Source of the DNA: Fodinicola feengrottensis
GTDB taxonomy: Bacteria; Actinomycetota; Actinomycetes; Mycobacteriales; HKI-0501
NCBI RefSeq assembly: GCF_010993775.1
Contig: NZ_WOTO01000001.1
Location: 1-64,000, forward strand
Reading direction: 5' to 3'
Length of the DNA stretch: 64,000 nucleotides
The notes below the pieces were generated by a model. It searched no databases and had not been told where the DNA came from. It saw only the letters and a list, made by a program, of their open reading frames with translations. The translations under genes and the position numbers were made by a program. Positions 17,617-27,755 of this stretch are shown here, piece after piece (position 1 is the first letter of the stretch; the number at the start of each line of letters is the position of its first letter).

Positions 17617-18384
17617 CTAGGTGATCTTGCGGCGATAGATGACCATGGCGAACGCGAAGGCGACAACGAGGATGCCGACCATCCAGGCGAGCGCGATCCA
17701 GATGTCGCTGTTGCCCGGCTGCTGCGCGAACAGGTCGCGGACGGTGTTGACGATGGGCGTCACCGGCTGGTTGTCGGCAAACCATCGCACCGGAGCGGGC
17801 ATGGTGCTGGTGGGTACGAACGCCGAACTGATAAACGGCAGGAAGATCAGCGGATAGGAGAACGCGCTCGCACCGGAGATCGATTTCGCTGTGAGGCCGG
17901 GGATAACCGCGACCCAGGTCAACGCGAGAGTGAACAGGATCAGGATGCCGGCCACCGCCAGCCATGCCCACACTCCCGCGCCGGTCCGAAAGCCCATGAT
18001 GAACGCGACGGCGAAGACCACCGCGACCGAGATGATGTTGGCTACCAGCGAGGTCAGCACGTGCGACCACAGCACGCCCGAGCGTGCGATCGGCATGGAC
18101 TGGAACCGCCCGAAAATCCCGGTGGTCATGTCGGTGAAAAGCCGGAACGCCGTGTACGAGATGCCCGAAGCGATCGTCATGAGCAGGATGCCCGGCAACA
18201 GGTAGCCCACGTACGTACCGCTGCTGGCCCCATGGCTGATCGCTCCGCCGAACACGTACACGAACAACAGCATCATCGCGATCGGAACGATCGCCGTGGT
18301 GATGATGGTGTCCATGCTGCGCGTGACGTGTTTCAGCGAGCGCCCGGTCAGGACAGCGGTGTCGCCGATGATGTGCATGCTCAT
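17617..18384 (-). CDS. ABC-2 type transporter permease (DrrB-like)
   Basis: An intact 255-aa membrane protein with six hydrophobic helices. The family signature is the segment FGRFQSMPIARSGVLWSHVL, with YVGYLLPGILLMTIASG before it, and the C-terminal DNQPVTPIVNTVRDL loop is typical of daunorubicin-resistance permeases. It forms the membrane channel for the ATPase encoded immediately upstream, whose stop overlaps this start in ATGA. Expected to export a hydrophobic drug or lipid. Confidence 0.88.
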   Translation of the reverse strand: MSMHIIGDTAVLTGRSLKHVTRSMDTIITTAIVPIAMMLLFVYVFGGAISHGASSGTYVGYLLPGILLMTIASGISYTAFRLFTDMTTGIFGRFQSMPIARSGVLWSHVLTSLVANIISVAVVFAVAFIMGFRTGAGVWAWLAVAGILILFTLALTWVAVIPGLTAKSISGASAFSYPLIFLPFISSAFVPTSTMPAPVRWFADNQPVTPIVNTVRDLFAQQPGNSDIWIALAWMVGILVVAFAFAMVIYRRKIT

Positions 18385-19220
18385 TGTTGGGTCCCCTCTC
18401 GATTCGCACTCGCACCTGCCGCGGCCTTGGGGTTTTCGCCGACGAGGGCGAGGAAGACGTCTTCGAGGCTCGGCTGTTTTTCGACGTATTCCACTCGCGG
18501 GTGGTAGCAGTCGCTTGAGTTCGGCGAGGGTGCCGTTCACGATGATCCGACCCTCGTGCAGGATCGCGATCCGGTCGGCGAGCTGTTCGGCCTCGTCGAG
18601 GTACTGCGTGGTCAGCAGCACCGTCGTACCGCCAGCGGACAGTTGCTTGACGGCATTCCACACCTCGATGCGTGCCTGCGGGTCGAGCCCGGTGGTCGGC
18701 TCGTCGAGGAAGATGACCGGCGGGTTCCCGATGAGGCTCATCGCGATGTCGAGGCGGCGGCGCATGCCACCGGAGTATGTCGCGACCTTGCGCGCGGCCG
18801 CGTCGGTCAACGAGAAACGTCTCAGCAGGTTGTCCGCGACCGAACCAGGCTTGCCGACATGCCGCAACCGGGCCACCAGTACGAGGTTTTCGCGCCCGCT
18901 AAGGATTTCGTCGACAGCCGCGAACTGCCCGGTGAGGCTGATCGACTTCCGTACGTCCGCGGGCTTGCGGGCGACGTCGAAGCCGTTGACACGGCTGTGC
19001 CGGTGTCGGCTCGCAACAGGGTGGACAGGATGTTCACGATGGTGGTCTTGCCCGCGCCGTTCGAGCCGAGCAGCGCGAAGATGCTGCCGCGCGCGACCTC
19101 GAAGTCCACGCCGTGCAGCACTGGCAGCTTCCCGTACGACTTCGTCAGGTTCCGCACCTGGATCACCGGCGTCTGCGGTGTCGGCATCAGATGGTTCTCT
19201 TGTGCGTTGGACATGGTCAT
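18381..19220 (-). CDS. ABC transporter ATP-binding protein (DrrA-like), two frameshifts
   Basis: Walker A is LLGSNGAGKTTIV, the Q-loop SLTGQFAAVDEIL, the signature YSGGMRRRLDIAMSL, Walker B VIFLDEPTTGLDP, and the H-loop region TTQYLDEAEQLADR, all as in DrrA. Indels near 19010 and 18500 must be corrected; the C-terminal tail then reads VEYVEKQPSLEDVFLAL. Restored length is about 280 aa. The second Met (MSNAQENHL, 19214) is an alternative start. Its start overlaps the PadR stop by 4 bp. Confidence 0.88.
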
Positions 19221-19546
19221 TTGCCTTTTTCTCGGAGTTGTTCGAGTCGTTCTGCGAGGAAGTCCCAGGTCCTCCAGAACTCTTGGAGGTAGTCCCGTCC
19301 CGCGGCGTTGAGGGAATACACCTTGCGCGGCGGACCCTTCTCGGACGGAACCTTCTCCACATCGACGAGTCCCTGCCGCTCAACCCGGACCAGCAGCGCG
19401 TAGATGGTGCCCTCGGCGATGTCGGAAAAGCCCTGGTCCCGCAGCCACGCCGTGATTTCGTAGCCGTACGCGGACCGGTCGGACAGGATCGCGAGAACAA
19501 CGCCCTCCAACGTGCCTTTGAGGATCTCCGTCGCCTGCTTGCCCAT
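19217..19546 (-). CDS. PadR-family regulator of the DrrAB-type exporter operon
   Basis: An intact 109-aa PadR-s1 type regulator: MGKQATEILKGTLEGVVLAI, SAYGYEITAWLRDQGF, AEGTIYALLVRVERQGLV, and the wing GPPRKVYSLNAAGRDYL. It leads the operon padR-ABC ATPase-ABC permease-DUF1048-DUF1048, with 4-bp overlaps at the first two junctions. By family precedent it represses its own operon until the exported drug binds; direct repeats upstream at 19576-19614 are the likely site. Confidence 0.9.
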   Translation of the reverse strand: MGKQATEILKGTLEGVVLAILSDRSAYGYEITAWLRDQGFSDIAEGTIYALLVRVERQGLVDVEKVPSEKGPPRKVYSLNAAGRDYLQEFWRTWDFLAERLEQLREKGK

Positions 19547-19575
19547 GGAGGTCCGCCCTTCTACTCAGTGACACT

Positions 19576-19614
19576 GACTACTGGTAGATAGTAGCGCCGA
19601 CTACCGGTAGATAG
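19576..19614. promoter_or_regulatory. Direct repeats GACTACYGGTAGATAG, probable PadR binding sites
   Basis: Two 16-bp copies, 19576-19591 and 19599-19614, differ at one base and start 23 bp apart, close to two helical turns. Each contains a CTAC-YGG-TAG core that is itself nearly palindromic. They lie 30-68 bp upstream of the PadR start. PadR operators are commonly such short palindromes near the promoter. Confidence 0.65.
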
Positions 19615-19645
19615 CAACACTGAATAGTGGGCCGCTCGCCGAGGC

Positions 19646-20458
19646 TTACGTCGGCGGATCGAGGGCGACGACCTCGCGTACGGCCGCGGCGATGGCCGGG
19701 GAAGCCTTTTTCAGGATCGCACCATGACTGCTGGGGACCTTCGCGGTCATCTGGACGTGCGGGTTGCGGGCGATCACCCCAGCGAGGCTGGTGCGTATCC
19801 GTTCCTGCTCATCACCGCGGCTCCCGAAGGACGTCCCCGAAGCAACGACATACCGCACGGGGACGGTGATGTCGTCCAGCACGGGGGCCAGCTCATGCTC
19901 GCGGGAGATCACGCCGAGCTCGATGTTGCTGTCGGCCTGCTGTTCGGCGGTCATCCGGGGAGTAAGGCCGGTCGGACGCAGCAGCGGCATGAACCAGTTC
20001 AACCGCCGAAACAGCGTCCGGATCCGCTGCTCCATGGCCTCGTCGAGCCAGTCATATGGGTACGCGCCGTCAACGAGGACCGCGCCAAGGGTCCGGTCCG
20101 GGTTCCGGCTGGCCCAATGCGCCGCTACGTACGCTCCGTAGGACCAGCCCACCACCAGTGGCCGGTCCACACCTCTGGCCGCGAGAACGGTATCGACATC
20201 GCGGACGGCGCCCGCAAAGGAATAGTCCGCCGATCGCTCCGATTTGCCGCGGGCCCGCTCGTCGTAGGTGATGTGCCGACAACCCGTCCCCAGTTCAGCG
20301 ATAACCCGCCGCCAATACCCTTGAGTGGCGAACTGACCATTGAGGTAAACCACCGGGATACCGGAACCACCAGTGTCAGTGACGGCCAGGGCCGTATCGT
20401 CGACCGGCACCATTCCGGTCCACTTCGCATGGGTCGAGGACGTGCTGTTTTTGTTCAT
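19646..20458 (-). CDS. Alpha/beta hydrolase
   Basis: An intact protein of about 270 aa. It shows IPVVYLNGQFATQGYW, ITYDERARGKSERS, the nucleophile elbow VVGWSYGAYVAAHW, and a late histidine in VPSSHGAILKK. I prefer start ATG 20458 (MNKNSTSSTHAKW); ATG 20509 extends it by 17 residues. The ERARGKS segment is shared with epoxide hydrolase/haloperoxidase-like proteins. Substrate unknown. It is the last normal chromosomal gene before the island. Confidence 0.82.
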   Translation of the reverse strand: MNKNSTSSTHAKWTGMVPVDDTALAVTDTGGSGIPVVYLNGQFATQGYWRRVIAELGTGCRHITYDERARGKSERSADYSFAGAVRDVDTVLAARGVDRPLVVGWSYGAYVAAHWASRNPDRTLGAVLVDGAYPYDWLDEAMEQRIRTLFRRLNWFMPLLRPTGLTPRMTAEQQADSNIELGVISREHELAPVLDDITVPVRYVVASGTSFGSRGDEQERIRTSLAGVIARNPHVQMTAKVPSSHGAILKKASPAIAAAVREVVALDPPT

Positions 20459-20893
20459 GCAGCTACTGTCTGCGTCTGCCCTGACGCCATCCCGCGCTGA
20501 CGCGGTCATGGAGACAGTGTTCCCATCTGGTCACGAGGAACGAGCAACTCGTCCCTGGCGACAACAAGCGGGTCTCAGGCTGATCTGATCGAGGCCTCCA
20601 GACGCAGGACCGCCTGGTGTGAAGCCTTGGCCCCGTCCGGGGTGTCGCCTAGCGCGACCGCGCACGCGATACCGGCTACCAGCCGGCAGGGCGATCTGGG
20701 TGAAGCGAATCCGATCCGTACGGCTGGAGCTCTCGGGCTCGTGTGCCTCTCTCGGTGTCCGTACAGCAGCAGCGGCCCTCGCGCTCGTTGCACACAGCCT
20801 GTCGGCCGTATCGCCCTTGGCGTGATCTCGGCTCATGCGGTACCCATGACCTGAAAATGCGCTTGGTTTTCGCGCCCGTCACTGCTGCTGAGA
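20459..20893. other. Gene-poor 435-bp stretch at the island edge
   Basis: No convincing gene. On the minus strand a frame ending at 20575 encodes a helical-looking tail (IACAVALGDTPDGAKASHQA), which may be the broken end of a gene; no start or family is recognisable. I looked here for a repeat of the tRNA-Met 3' end that would mark the left end of the island and did not find one. Confidence 0.35.
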
Positions 20894-21330
20894 CTAAGTC
20901 TGAGCAGCGATAACCCGTTGGACTGTCGCCAAAACATCGGCATCCTCTACCAGCTGTGCTACCTGGTAGGCCGCCTCACCAGCGGCCTTTGCTGCGTCGG
21001 CGCGTCTAGGGTGTAGTACGCCGTCTCGTATAGCCGAGCAGCAGCCCAAGCTTTGTCGGCAGCAGCCTTGTCATCGTCGAGCTGCTCGGCATCCAGTTCG
21101 TCCGCGGTGAACTTGTCACGCACCTGCTTCACCCAAGTACGCAGCCCAGAGTCGCCATACGCACCAGCCATCAGCGCGGCGCGGATTTCCGGTAAGCCGT
21201 CGAAAGCCCCGCCGGTGATGGTTGCCATCTCTAGCATCTGTGCCGCCACGGCGCGTTGAGCCTGTGCGCTGGCGGCCGCCAACTGGCGCCATACCTCTAC
21301 AGACAGCAACTCCATGCGGTTGGTGATCAT
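20894..21330 (-). CDS. Hypothetical helical island protein (frameshifted)
   Basis: Starts MITNRMELLSVEVWRQLAAA. Almost wholly alpha-helical and Ala-rich, with acidic stretches (KFTADELDAEQLDDDKAAAD). The frame changes near 21010; the corrected end reads AAYQVAQLVEDADVLATVQR and stops at 20894-20896, about 145 aa. Its ATG overlaps the stop of the intron-split gene (ATGA), so the pair form a coupled two-gene unit. I recognise no family. Confidence 0.55.
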
Positions 21331-24094
21331 GGTTTGGGGCCTCCTTGGCCGTGGGATGGTCCTGACGGCGGTGGCTCGTAATTCCACTTGCGACGGTTCA
21401 TGGCACCGCGGTTGGCCTCGTACTGGCGCTTGGTGAGCGTGCTCGACTTGATGCCTTTTGCTTGGATCCGATCAGTAGGGTCGGCACAGGGCGCGGTGCC
21501 GATGTGGCCACCGGTCCGTTTCCCTGCGCCGCCCTCCGAACCCGACGTGCCGGTCTCCCGGCATCGGGCTCTCCGCGTGTCTTGGCCACTGGTTAGCCGT
21601 TGGTGGCTGCTGGTTTGGGGGACCATGGGGTTGCGATGGTGTTGCCGCGGTAGCGGTAACGTGTGATGGCGACGCTGGATGCGCCGCTGAAGATGGTCCC
21701 GTTGTGGGCGAATCGCCATCCTCTGTCGCAGAACCGGCGGCGGAGTTCGGTCATTCCGAGCTGGTGTTTGCCTGCGTACTTGGCACGTATCCAGCGCATG
21801 ATCCGCTTCCATGTGAAGCTGTCGATCGCGTTGAATACAGCCGCAGACACGCCGTGTCGGAAATAGTTCGCCCATCCCTTCAATGTCCGGTTGAGACTGA
21901 CGAGCAGTTCATCCAGGTCCATGTGCCGGGTTGACCTGTACGTCTTGGCCTTTACCTTGCCCTTGATCGACGCGATGGCCTTCTTTGGACGGGGGATGGT
22001 GTAGACGTACTGCTTCTGCGTTCCTGGTTTGCGCATCCGACGGATGTGGAAGCCGAGGAAGTCGAAGCCCTCATCGATATGGACAACACGGGTTTTCTCC
22101 GGTGCCAGCTGTAACCCCAGAAGGTCGAGTACAGCTGCCACCTCCTCCCGCAGTGTCTCGGCGTGGTGGCGCTGCCCGTCCACCATGAGGACAAAATCGT
22201 CCGCATAGCGAATGAGTCTCCACACGCCGAGGCCATTACGTCTGCGTTTGCTCCGCTGGTATGCGGTTCCCATCTCCCGGTGCCATTGCTGGGCAAAGTG
22301 CTCGTCCAGCGCGGACAAGGCGATGTTCGCCAGCAGCGGAGAGAGGATTCCGCCCTGCGGGGTCCCGGTCACTGTTTCTTCCCGATCGCCGGACGTCGTC
22401 ATGACCCCGGACTTCAGGAAGGCCTTCACCAGCGCGCAGACTCTCTTGTCCTTGATTCTCGCCCGTAGGCGACACATCAAGCCGTATGCGATATTTCATC
22501 GAAACAGGCTTTGATGTCCGCCTCCAATATCCAGTGGTAATTCCTGGGGTTGGTGGCGAAAAGATGAATCTCGGCAACAGCGTCGTGTGCGCGCCGGTTC
22601 GGGCGAAAGCCATACGAGCACGGTTGGAAATCCGCCTCGAAGATGGGCTCCAGCACCGCTTTGAGGCTTGCCTGGACTACGCGATCGGCGACAGTGGGAA
22701 TCCCGAGTTTCCGGACTTTCCCGGTCGTCCCCTTGGGGATCATGACCTGTCGTACTTCGATCGGCCGGAACTCACCGGATTTCAGCGAGTCACGGATATA
22801 GCCCAAGAACTCCCCGACCCCGACCCGAGTCTCGATCCAGGCCACGGTGGCCTTGTCGACACCCGGAGTCCTCGCCCCAGCGTTGTTGGACACGCGTTCC
22901 CACGCGTACATAAGAAACGCTGGAGCGTAGACGAGGTTGAACAGGTCACCAAACCGGCGAGAGGAACGTTCTCCCGCCCAATGGTGCAGTTTGGTCTGCA
23001 TCCTCCGTACCGTGCCGCGAGCCGAATCGGGATCCGGCCACAACACAGCGCCGGTATTCACCGACACGTCTTCGGACATTGCATTCCCTCCCTAACTGAC
23101 ACGCTGCCGCCCTTCCCCATGCGCCAGGCTTTCCCCGGCTCGGAGTACTACGGCGGCTCCGCCCCATCCGCGCCTTCGGTCGGCATCGGACCTATCCGCA
23201 CCCCGACCCTCTGGTCGAAGGCTTGGCGCGGAGCGGTCACGGACGGTTCCCACGTTCACTGCTGTTCGGTTGACGGGTTAGGCACCCGGCTTTGCCCCTG
23301 CGGCATCGCCACGGCTACGCCGTAGACAATTCACCATGGCCTCCCGCCCAGACTGCGAAGACCCAGACAAGGAGTTCCCCACCCGCAAAAGGTGGGTGCG
23401 CGCCGCGTTCCAGCCCGTATCCACCGGATTTGAGCTGGCGCCATGTTAAGAGGCGTAACAACACCGGTTCCTCGCGTATACCTTCTTCCCGTCTTGCTCA
23501 CCACGCCCGGCCCATCCGGCAGTACCGAGCCGACGCGACTTTGTCGAGGCTGCTCCCACCCTCACCGACGACCCTCGGCTCAGGCTGCCTCCAGCTTCAC
23601 TCCGCCACTACGATGACGAAGAGATGGATGGTCTCTCACCCCCATCCGATACAGCAGCGCCTCGTGGCGCACTCACAGTCATAGCAAACGTCCAGGCCAG
23701 CCCCGATGGCGACTACCCGTCGGTTGGTACGGTCGGCCCAGTCGATGCCACGAACCTCGGCGTGTTTGCGTTCCCGATCCTTGGACACCACCTGGGCGCC
23801 GTAGATCTCCAGATGCGGCAGTACGGCTTCGGGGATGCTGCCGCCTCGGCCGCTGGCGGTCATAAGGCGTAGCTCGTTGCTGCCGTCCTGGTCGGTGACA
23901 ACCAGCGCCGAGATGCACTGCTCCTGAATCCATAGCTTCTGCCGTTCCGACCACACCCAGGGGACATGCCGCTGGGCGTCGCTGGCGCAGCGTCTCGTCC
24001 AATCTTGGCGTTCAGGTGCCAGGAGTTGATCGCGACCTCGGTTGTAGACACGCTGGAGCCGGGCGAAGGACTCTTCGAGACTTTCGTCCGGCAT
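21327..24094 (-). CDS. Hypothetical protein gene split by a group II intron (exons 23673-24094 and 21327-21474)
   Basis: Exon 1 encodes MPDESLEESFARLQRVYNRG through GAGLDVCYDC; exon 2 encodes RIQAKGIKSSTLTKRQYEAN to GPSHGQGGPKP. Removing the intron at its predicted ends (21475-23672) leaves 422 + 148 = 570 nt, exactly 190 codons with no internal stop, so splicing would restore a 189-aa protein. The middle has an aromatic/charged segment (PWVWSERQKLWIQEQ) and a beta-rich part (LRLMTASGRGGSIPEAVLPH). No family recognised. It is coupled to the small gene downstream. Confidence 0.65.
21538..21571 (-). ncRNA. Group II intron domain V
   Basis: A 34-nt hairpin on the minus strand beginning GAGCCCGATGCCGG and ending CGTCGGGTTC. 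It has the AGC catalytic triad at the base, a GAGA tetraloop, and the two-base AC bulge, all invariant features of domain V. It lies downstream of the reverse transcriptase ORF as required. Confidence 0.9.
21593..23079 (-). CDS. ltrA: Group II intron reverse transcriptase/maturase (frameshifted)
   Basis: The N-terminal part (MSEDVSVNTGAVLWPDPDSA, RRMQTKLHHWAGERSSRRF, then PRNYHWILEADIKACFDEIS) and C-terminal part are in two frames joined by restoring one base near 22482 (ISHTALMCRLRARIKDKRV). Reverse-transcriptase motifs are TPQGGILSPLLANIALS and the catalytic RYADDFVLMV; the maturase X domain follows with RTLKGWANYFRHG. No HNH endonuclease domain is visible after FCDRGWRFAHNGTIFSG. About 495 aa. 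It promotes splicing and retrohoming. If the frameshift is real, mobility is lost. Confidence 0.9.
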
Positions 24095-24219
24095 AGCGGA
24101 CAGTTTGCCACGAGGTGAATGCGTAGGGTGACGATCAGTCATACACACATCGCCAGCAGCAAGAAGCGCCCCGGACTGAGGCATACTCGATGCTGTCCGT
24201 ATGACACGCCCCTCCGCTG

Positions 24220-26353
24220 ATGAGTCTGATGGCAAATAACCGCTCGCGTAGCAGGGCAAGACAAGCTGCCAGAACGGCTGCCGATGACACGCCCAACCCC
24301 TATCTGGGGTCCGCGATCATAGACATCGAGCCGACGGTGACAGGTGCTATCCGCACTTTTCGTCGTCCAGGAGATGCTGACCTTGCTGACGTGCAGCGGT
24401 CGGTACTGCGTGAGTTGACCGATGCTCAGGAACGCCGTCCACGGCTGCTCGCTGAGATCTCGGCGTGCGCGAGTGATGCAGATCCATTACTGCTGTACAG
24501 CCGTTTGGTGACACTTGCTGGAATGCGGCGAATCATGCCTGGCCCAACCGTTTTTGGCTTGGATGCAGTGCTCGAGTTCTATGGTGGCTTGGTGACTGCA
24601 ATGCAGCCAGATGAGGTCGTCGCGCGTCTTGGATCTGACGATTCACCTCAGTCTTTGTATGAAATGGATAATTTACTGCGCGAGTATGCGATTGCTGAAA
24701 GACGCGTGGGAGATGGCCAGGTGCTGCTGAAAGGCGCTTCGGACTCACAGGCCGGCACTCGTCATCTGTTGGACTTCGAGCAACGATTTGATCGGATGCT
24801 TGGCTATCCAGCACAATTGCGGCCAATCTTCACCTCCATCACGGATCCACTTGAGGATAAATCACGTGCGGCCTTGGGCTTCTCGCTTGGGGACGCGTTG
24901 ATGGCTGCCGATGCTTACGGTTCGGTACTGACTGAACGGCGCCTACGAGCAGCACAAGAGTGTGAGAACGCGTTCGGTTCCATTCCTCGGGATGTCGATC
25001 GCAACACCTTGGTGTGGCACTTGGCTTGCCGTACAGGGGCGCTGGCGACGTTCGGTTCTGCGCCGGTCGAGGAGGATCTCGTTGGTGTCATCGTTGAACG
25101 CGCGGGCCTTGCGAGCGCCGAAGTCGCACGGTTGGTGGCGGCCTTGACCACTCATCTGGGTAGCCAGCAAGAGCTGACCGGAATGCACGACACCAACACG
25201 TTGCGTCGGCGGTCGATCATTGCACTTCCGGATGGCCGCTGTCTCTGGGCTGTGCCAGACGATTTTATCCACGTCGCACTGGACTGGGCTGCAGAGGTAT
25301 GCCAACGAGAACCTTTAATGATCAAAAGCTTCGATCGTGAAAGGCAGACGGCGTGCGAGCGCCTTACACAGCAGGCATTGGCCGGAATCTTCGGTGAAGA
25401 CGATGTCCACGCTGCCGTCACTTACCCTGGTGATGGACGACCTGATATTGACGTTCTCGTCGCGTCACGTGGATGCAGCCTAGTAGTGGAGGCGAGGGGG
25501 GGGGGGACGATTTACAGACCCAGCACGCCGAGGAGCGCCTGAACGTGTCAAGAAGAAGAGCCAAGAGTTCGTGGACAAAGCCCTGGACCAGAATGCTCGG
25601 TCTATAGCGCATCTCCGAGCGGGCGCCGTTGACTTGAAAGACAAGAACAAACGGCGCATCTCCATTCCAAACTCGCCACACATTGCCTCCATGATCGTCA
25701 CACTTGACCGTGTGGACCCCTTCGCGACGCACATGCCCGACGGAGGAAAACGGGCGGGTGTTCCTGTGGAGGGGACATGGTTGGTGAACCTTGCCGATCT
25801 GACCTTAGTAACCGATATTTTGCGTAATAGTGCCGAATTCTACGCCTATGCTGAAACGCGTGCCCAGGTCAATAGGATCGGTTCGCCAAGGGTCTTCGTG
25901 GAGGCTGACGCACTCGGCCACTGGTGCGAACATCGCATCACGCCCATACAGAACGAGCCTGGCGAGCTCGCGCTGTTGAGCATGTCCTCTCAAACAGTGA
26001 ACGACTATTACACGTTCGTTCACTCTGACGGGGATCGCGAGCCACCCGCTCGTCCCACGAGTGGTGTGCCTGTGGAGGTCCTTGCGGCGCTTGACGATGT
26101 TCTTCGCGACGAGCCAACACGTTGGCACGGCTTGATCACAGATGTCTTCGCTCTGCCGTCAACCAGGTGGGACCTGGTCCGGAAGGCGATAAAGCGTTGC
26201 GCGGAACCGCAGTCTACGCGGCGGGCCAAGAAGCGAACTCGTCGAGCTTCTTCAGGCATTCAGCTGTCCCGGAATCTTCGCGTGGTGGTCCGGAGTCGCG
26301 ACCTAGCGGCCGCAGAATCGCCGTCCTGTGATCTCGTAGTCACCGTTAGGTAA
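24220..26353 (+). CDS. Large island protein with putative PD-(D/E)XK nuclease motif (frameshift at G11)
   Basis: About 710 aa after correcting the eleven-G run at 25496-25506, which should also restore a lysine in VVEA(K)GG. The motif PDIDVLVASRGCSLVVEA followed by K gives D-x13-E-x-K, the PD-(D/E)XK core. The continuation RFTDPARRGAPERVKKKSQE and FVDKALDQNARSIAHL is a charged helix as in nuclease-related proteins. The N-terminal 400 residues are helical with no recognised domain. It is divergent from the intron-split gene and convergent with the integrase. A role in defence or in element maintenance is inference from location. Confidence 0.55.
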
Positions 26354-26380
26354 GTCGGAGGAGATAGCCCACAACGCTAC

Positions 26381-27755
26381 TCAGCTCGTCTGCGGTCGTT
26401 TTGGCATTCGTGCGGAGAGAGTCGATGCTGCACGCTGATCAACCTCCGATACCCAGGCCGTGTAGATGCGAAGGGTCGTCGTACCCCCCCCGGAGTGACC
26501 AAGGCGGCCGCCGACGGTGCTGGGATCCACACCAGAGGTGATCAGCTCGGTCGTGCTGTAGTGGCGCAGCTGATGCAGGTGGCTGTCGATACCGAGGCGC
26601 TTGGCGAGTCGGTCGAAGCGTTGCGTTGCGGTGTCAGGCAGCGGGGGGGGGAGCGGAGCCGTCTACCGCGAGAGAGAATACGTACGCGTCCGGCGGCAAC
26701 GTCATGTCGAGGGCCTTGGCGCGTTTCTCGGACCGCGCGCGTAGTTCGCGGAGCACCTCGATTGTCTCGGTGTCGAGCGCGATTCGACGCCGCTGATGTG
26801 TCTTGTTCAGCTTCTCAAACCTGCCCCCTTTCCTATGCGCGATGCTCGTACGGATCACGAGTACGCCGTTGTCGAGGTCGAGGTAGCTCGGCACGCGCCT
26901 CTTGCGGCCCTCAGATTTGTCCTCGGTCCACACCTCCTTTGGTCCCCAATGGATTGCGCACAACTCGCCTCGACGGGCACCGGATGTCATTCATTGCTGT
27001 CCATACGAAAGCACCCCAGTCGGGATCCTTGAAGGAGGCGGTCACGAGCGATGCGGCGTCGGCAGTTGAGGGTGCTTCTGGGTTTGGCGGCGGCGGGGGA
27101 GGAGGTTCGGCGGTGTCCATCGGGTTAACCGTCACCCATTTCCACCTGCGTGCCTTTTGAAAGGCGCCGCTCAGAATCCAGTGGATCTGACGTACAGCCG
27201 ACGCTGACATCGGTGTGCATCGATGCGGCAGGCATTTCCGTCGGCATGCTTTGCACGTCTCCGGTTGCGGAGGTTTGCAAGGGCTTCCTATGTGCTCATC
27301 ACACTTGTGCTCACCACGCGTACGGTGATCCTTCAGTGCGCGACCGTTGCAGTGGACCTTGCATTTTCGCAGCGAGGCGTAGAAGGAGTCGATGATCTCG
27401 GAGTCGTTCTCGATGGCGGCCAGCGGCCTCGCGCCGATCAGTGGAGAGATGTGGTTGTCGATCAAGCCGCGATTGGTACGCCTGGTGTTTCCTCCCAGTC
27501 GGCGACCTCGACGTACTTCTCGATCAACTGGTTGATGGTTGCCTTTGTCTTCGGCGCTCGCCCCTCCAGCACCTGGTTGACGACTCGGTTCAGCATCTTC
27601 TCTGCGATCTTCTGCGCGTCCGGTCCGGCGGAAACCGTCTCCTGGAAGTAGTGCTCACTGCCTGTAACCGGGTCGACCCCAGCGTAAACGCGAACTCTCA
27701 AGGCACCGCTGGGAAGAGTTGTGATGTTCCCGCGGGGGCGCGTTCGACGTGGCAT
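26381..27755 (-). CDS. int: Tyrosine recombinase (phage-type integrase), several frameshifts
   Basis: Starts MPRRTRPRGNITTLPSGALR with an AP2-like arm-binding domain, then a SAM-like core-binding domain and the catalytic domain. Catalytic residues visible: Arg in TSGARRGELCAIHWG, HxxR in HLHQLRHYSTTELI, His in GRLGHSGGGTTTLR, and Tyr in IYTAWV. The core-binding domain carries an unusual insertion with nine cysteines (27230-27370: CKVHC, KC, PC, TCKACRRKC, HRC), likely metal-binding. Indels near 27465, 26990, 26650 and others split the frame; the stop is 26381-26383. It lies next to tRNA-Met, its probable attB. Confidence 0.85.

Larger units (their letters stand above)
21475..23672 (-). mobile_element. 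Group II intron, about 2.2 kb, with reverse transcriptase
   Basis: On the minus strand the 5' end reads GTGCGCC at 23672, matching the GUGYG consensus, and the 3' end falls at ...CCTAC (21475). About 590 nt of ribozyme sequence precedes the reverse transcriptase ORF. A textbook domain V lies at 21538-21571, followed by a domain VI-like arm. The intron is inserted in the sense orientation within a protein gene, so splicing would rescue the host reading frame. Boundaries are predicted from motifs and from the exact codon count of the joined exons. Confidence 0.85.

Noticed and set aside
20531-20836. Small minus-strand gene in the gap
   Set aside because: No start, no family, and two frames compete; listed only as a possible fragment.
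21475-23672. Retron or DGR explanation for the reverse transcriptase
   Set aside because: The maturase X domain, domain V and GTGCG end identify a group II intron; no template repeat or msr/msd.
25496-25506. Programmed frameshift at the 11-G run in the nuclease-like gene
   Set aside because: Indels in homopolymers occur all over the window, so a sequencing artefact is the simpler reading.
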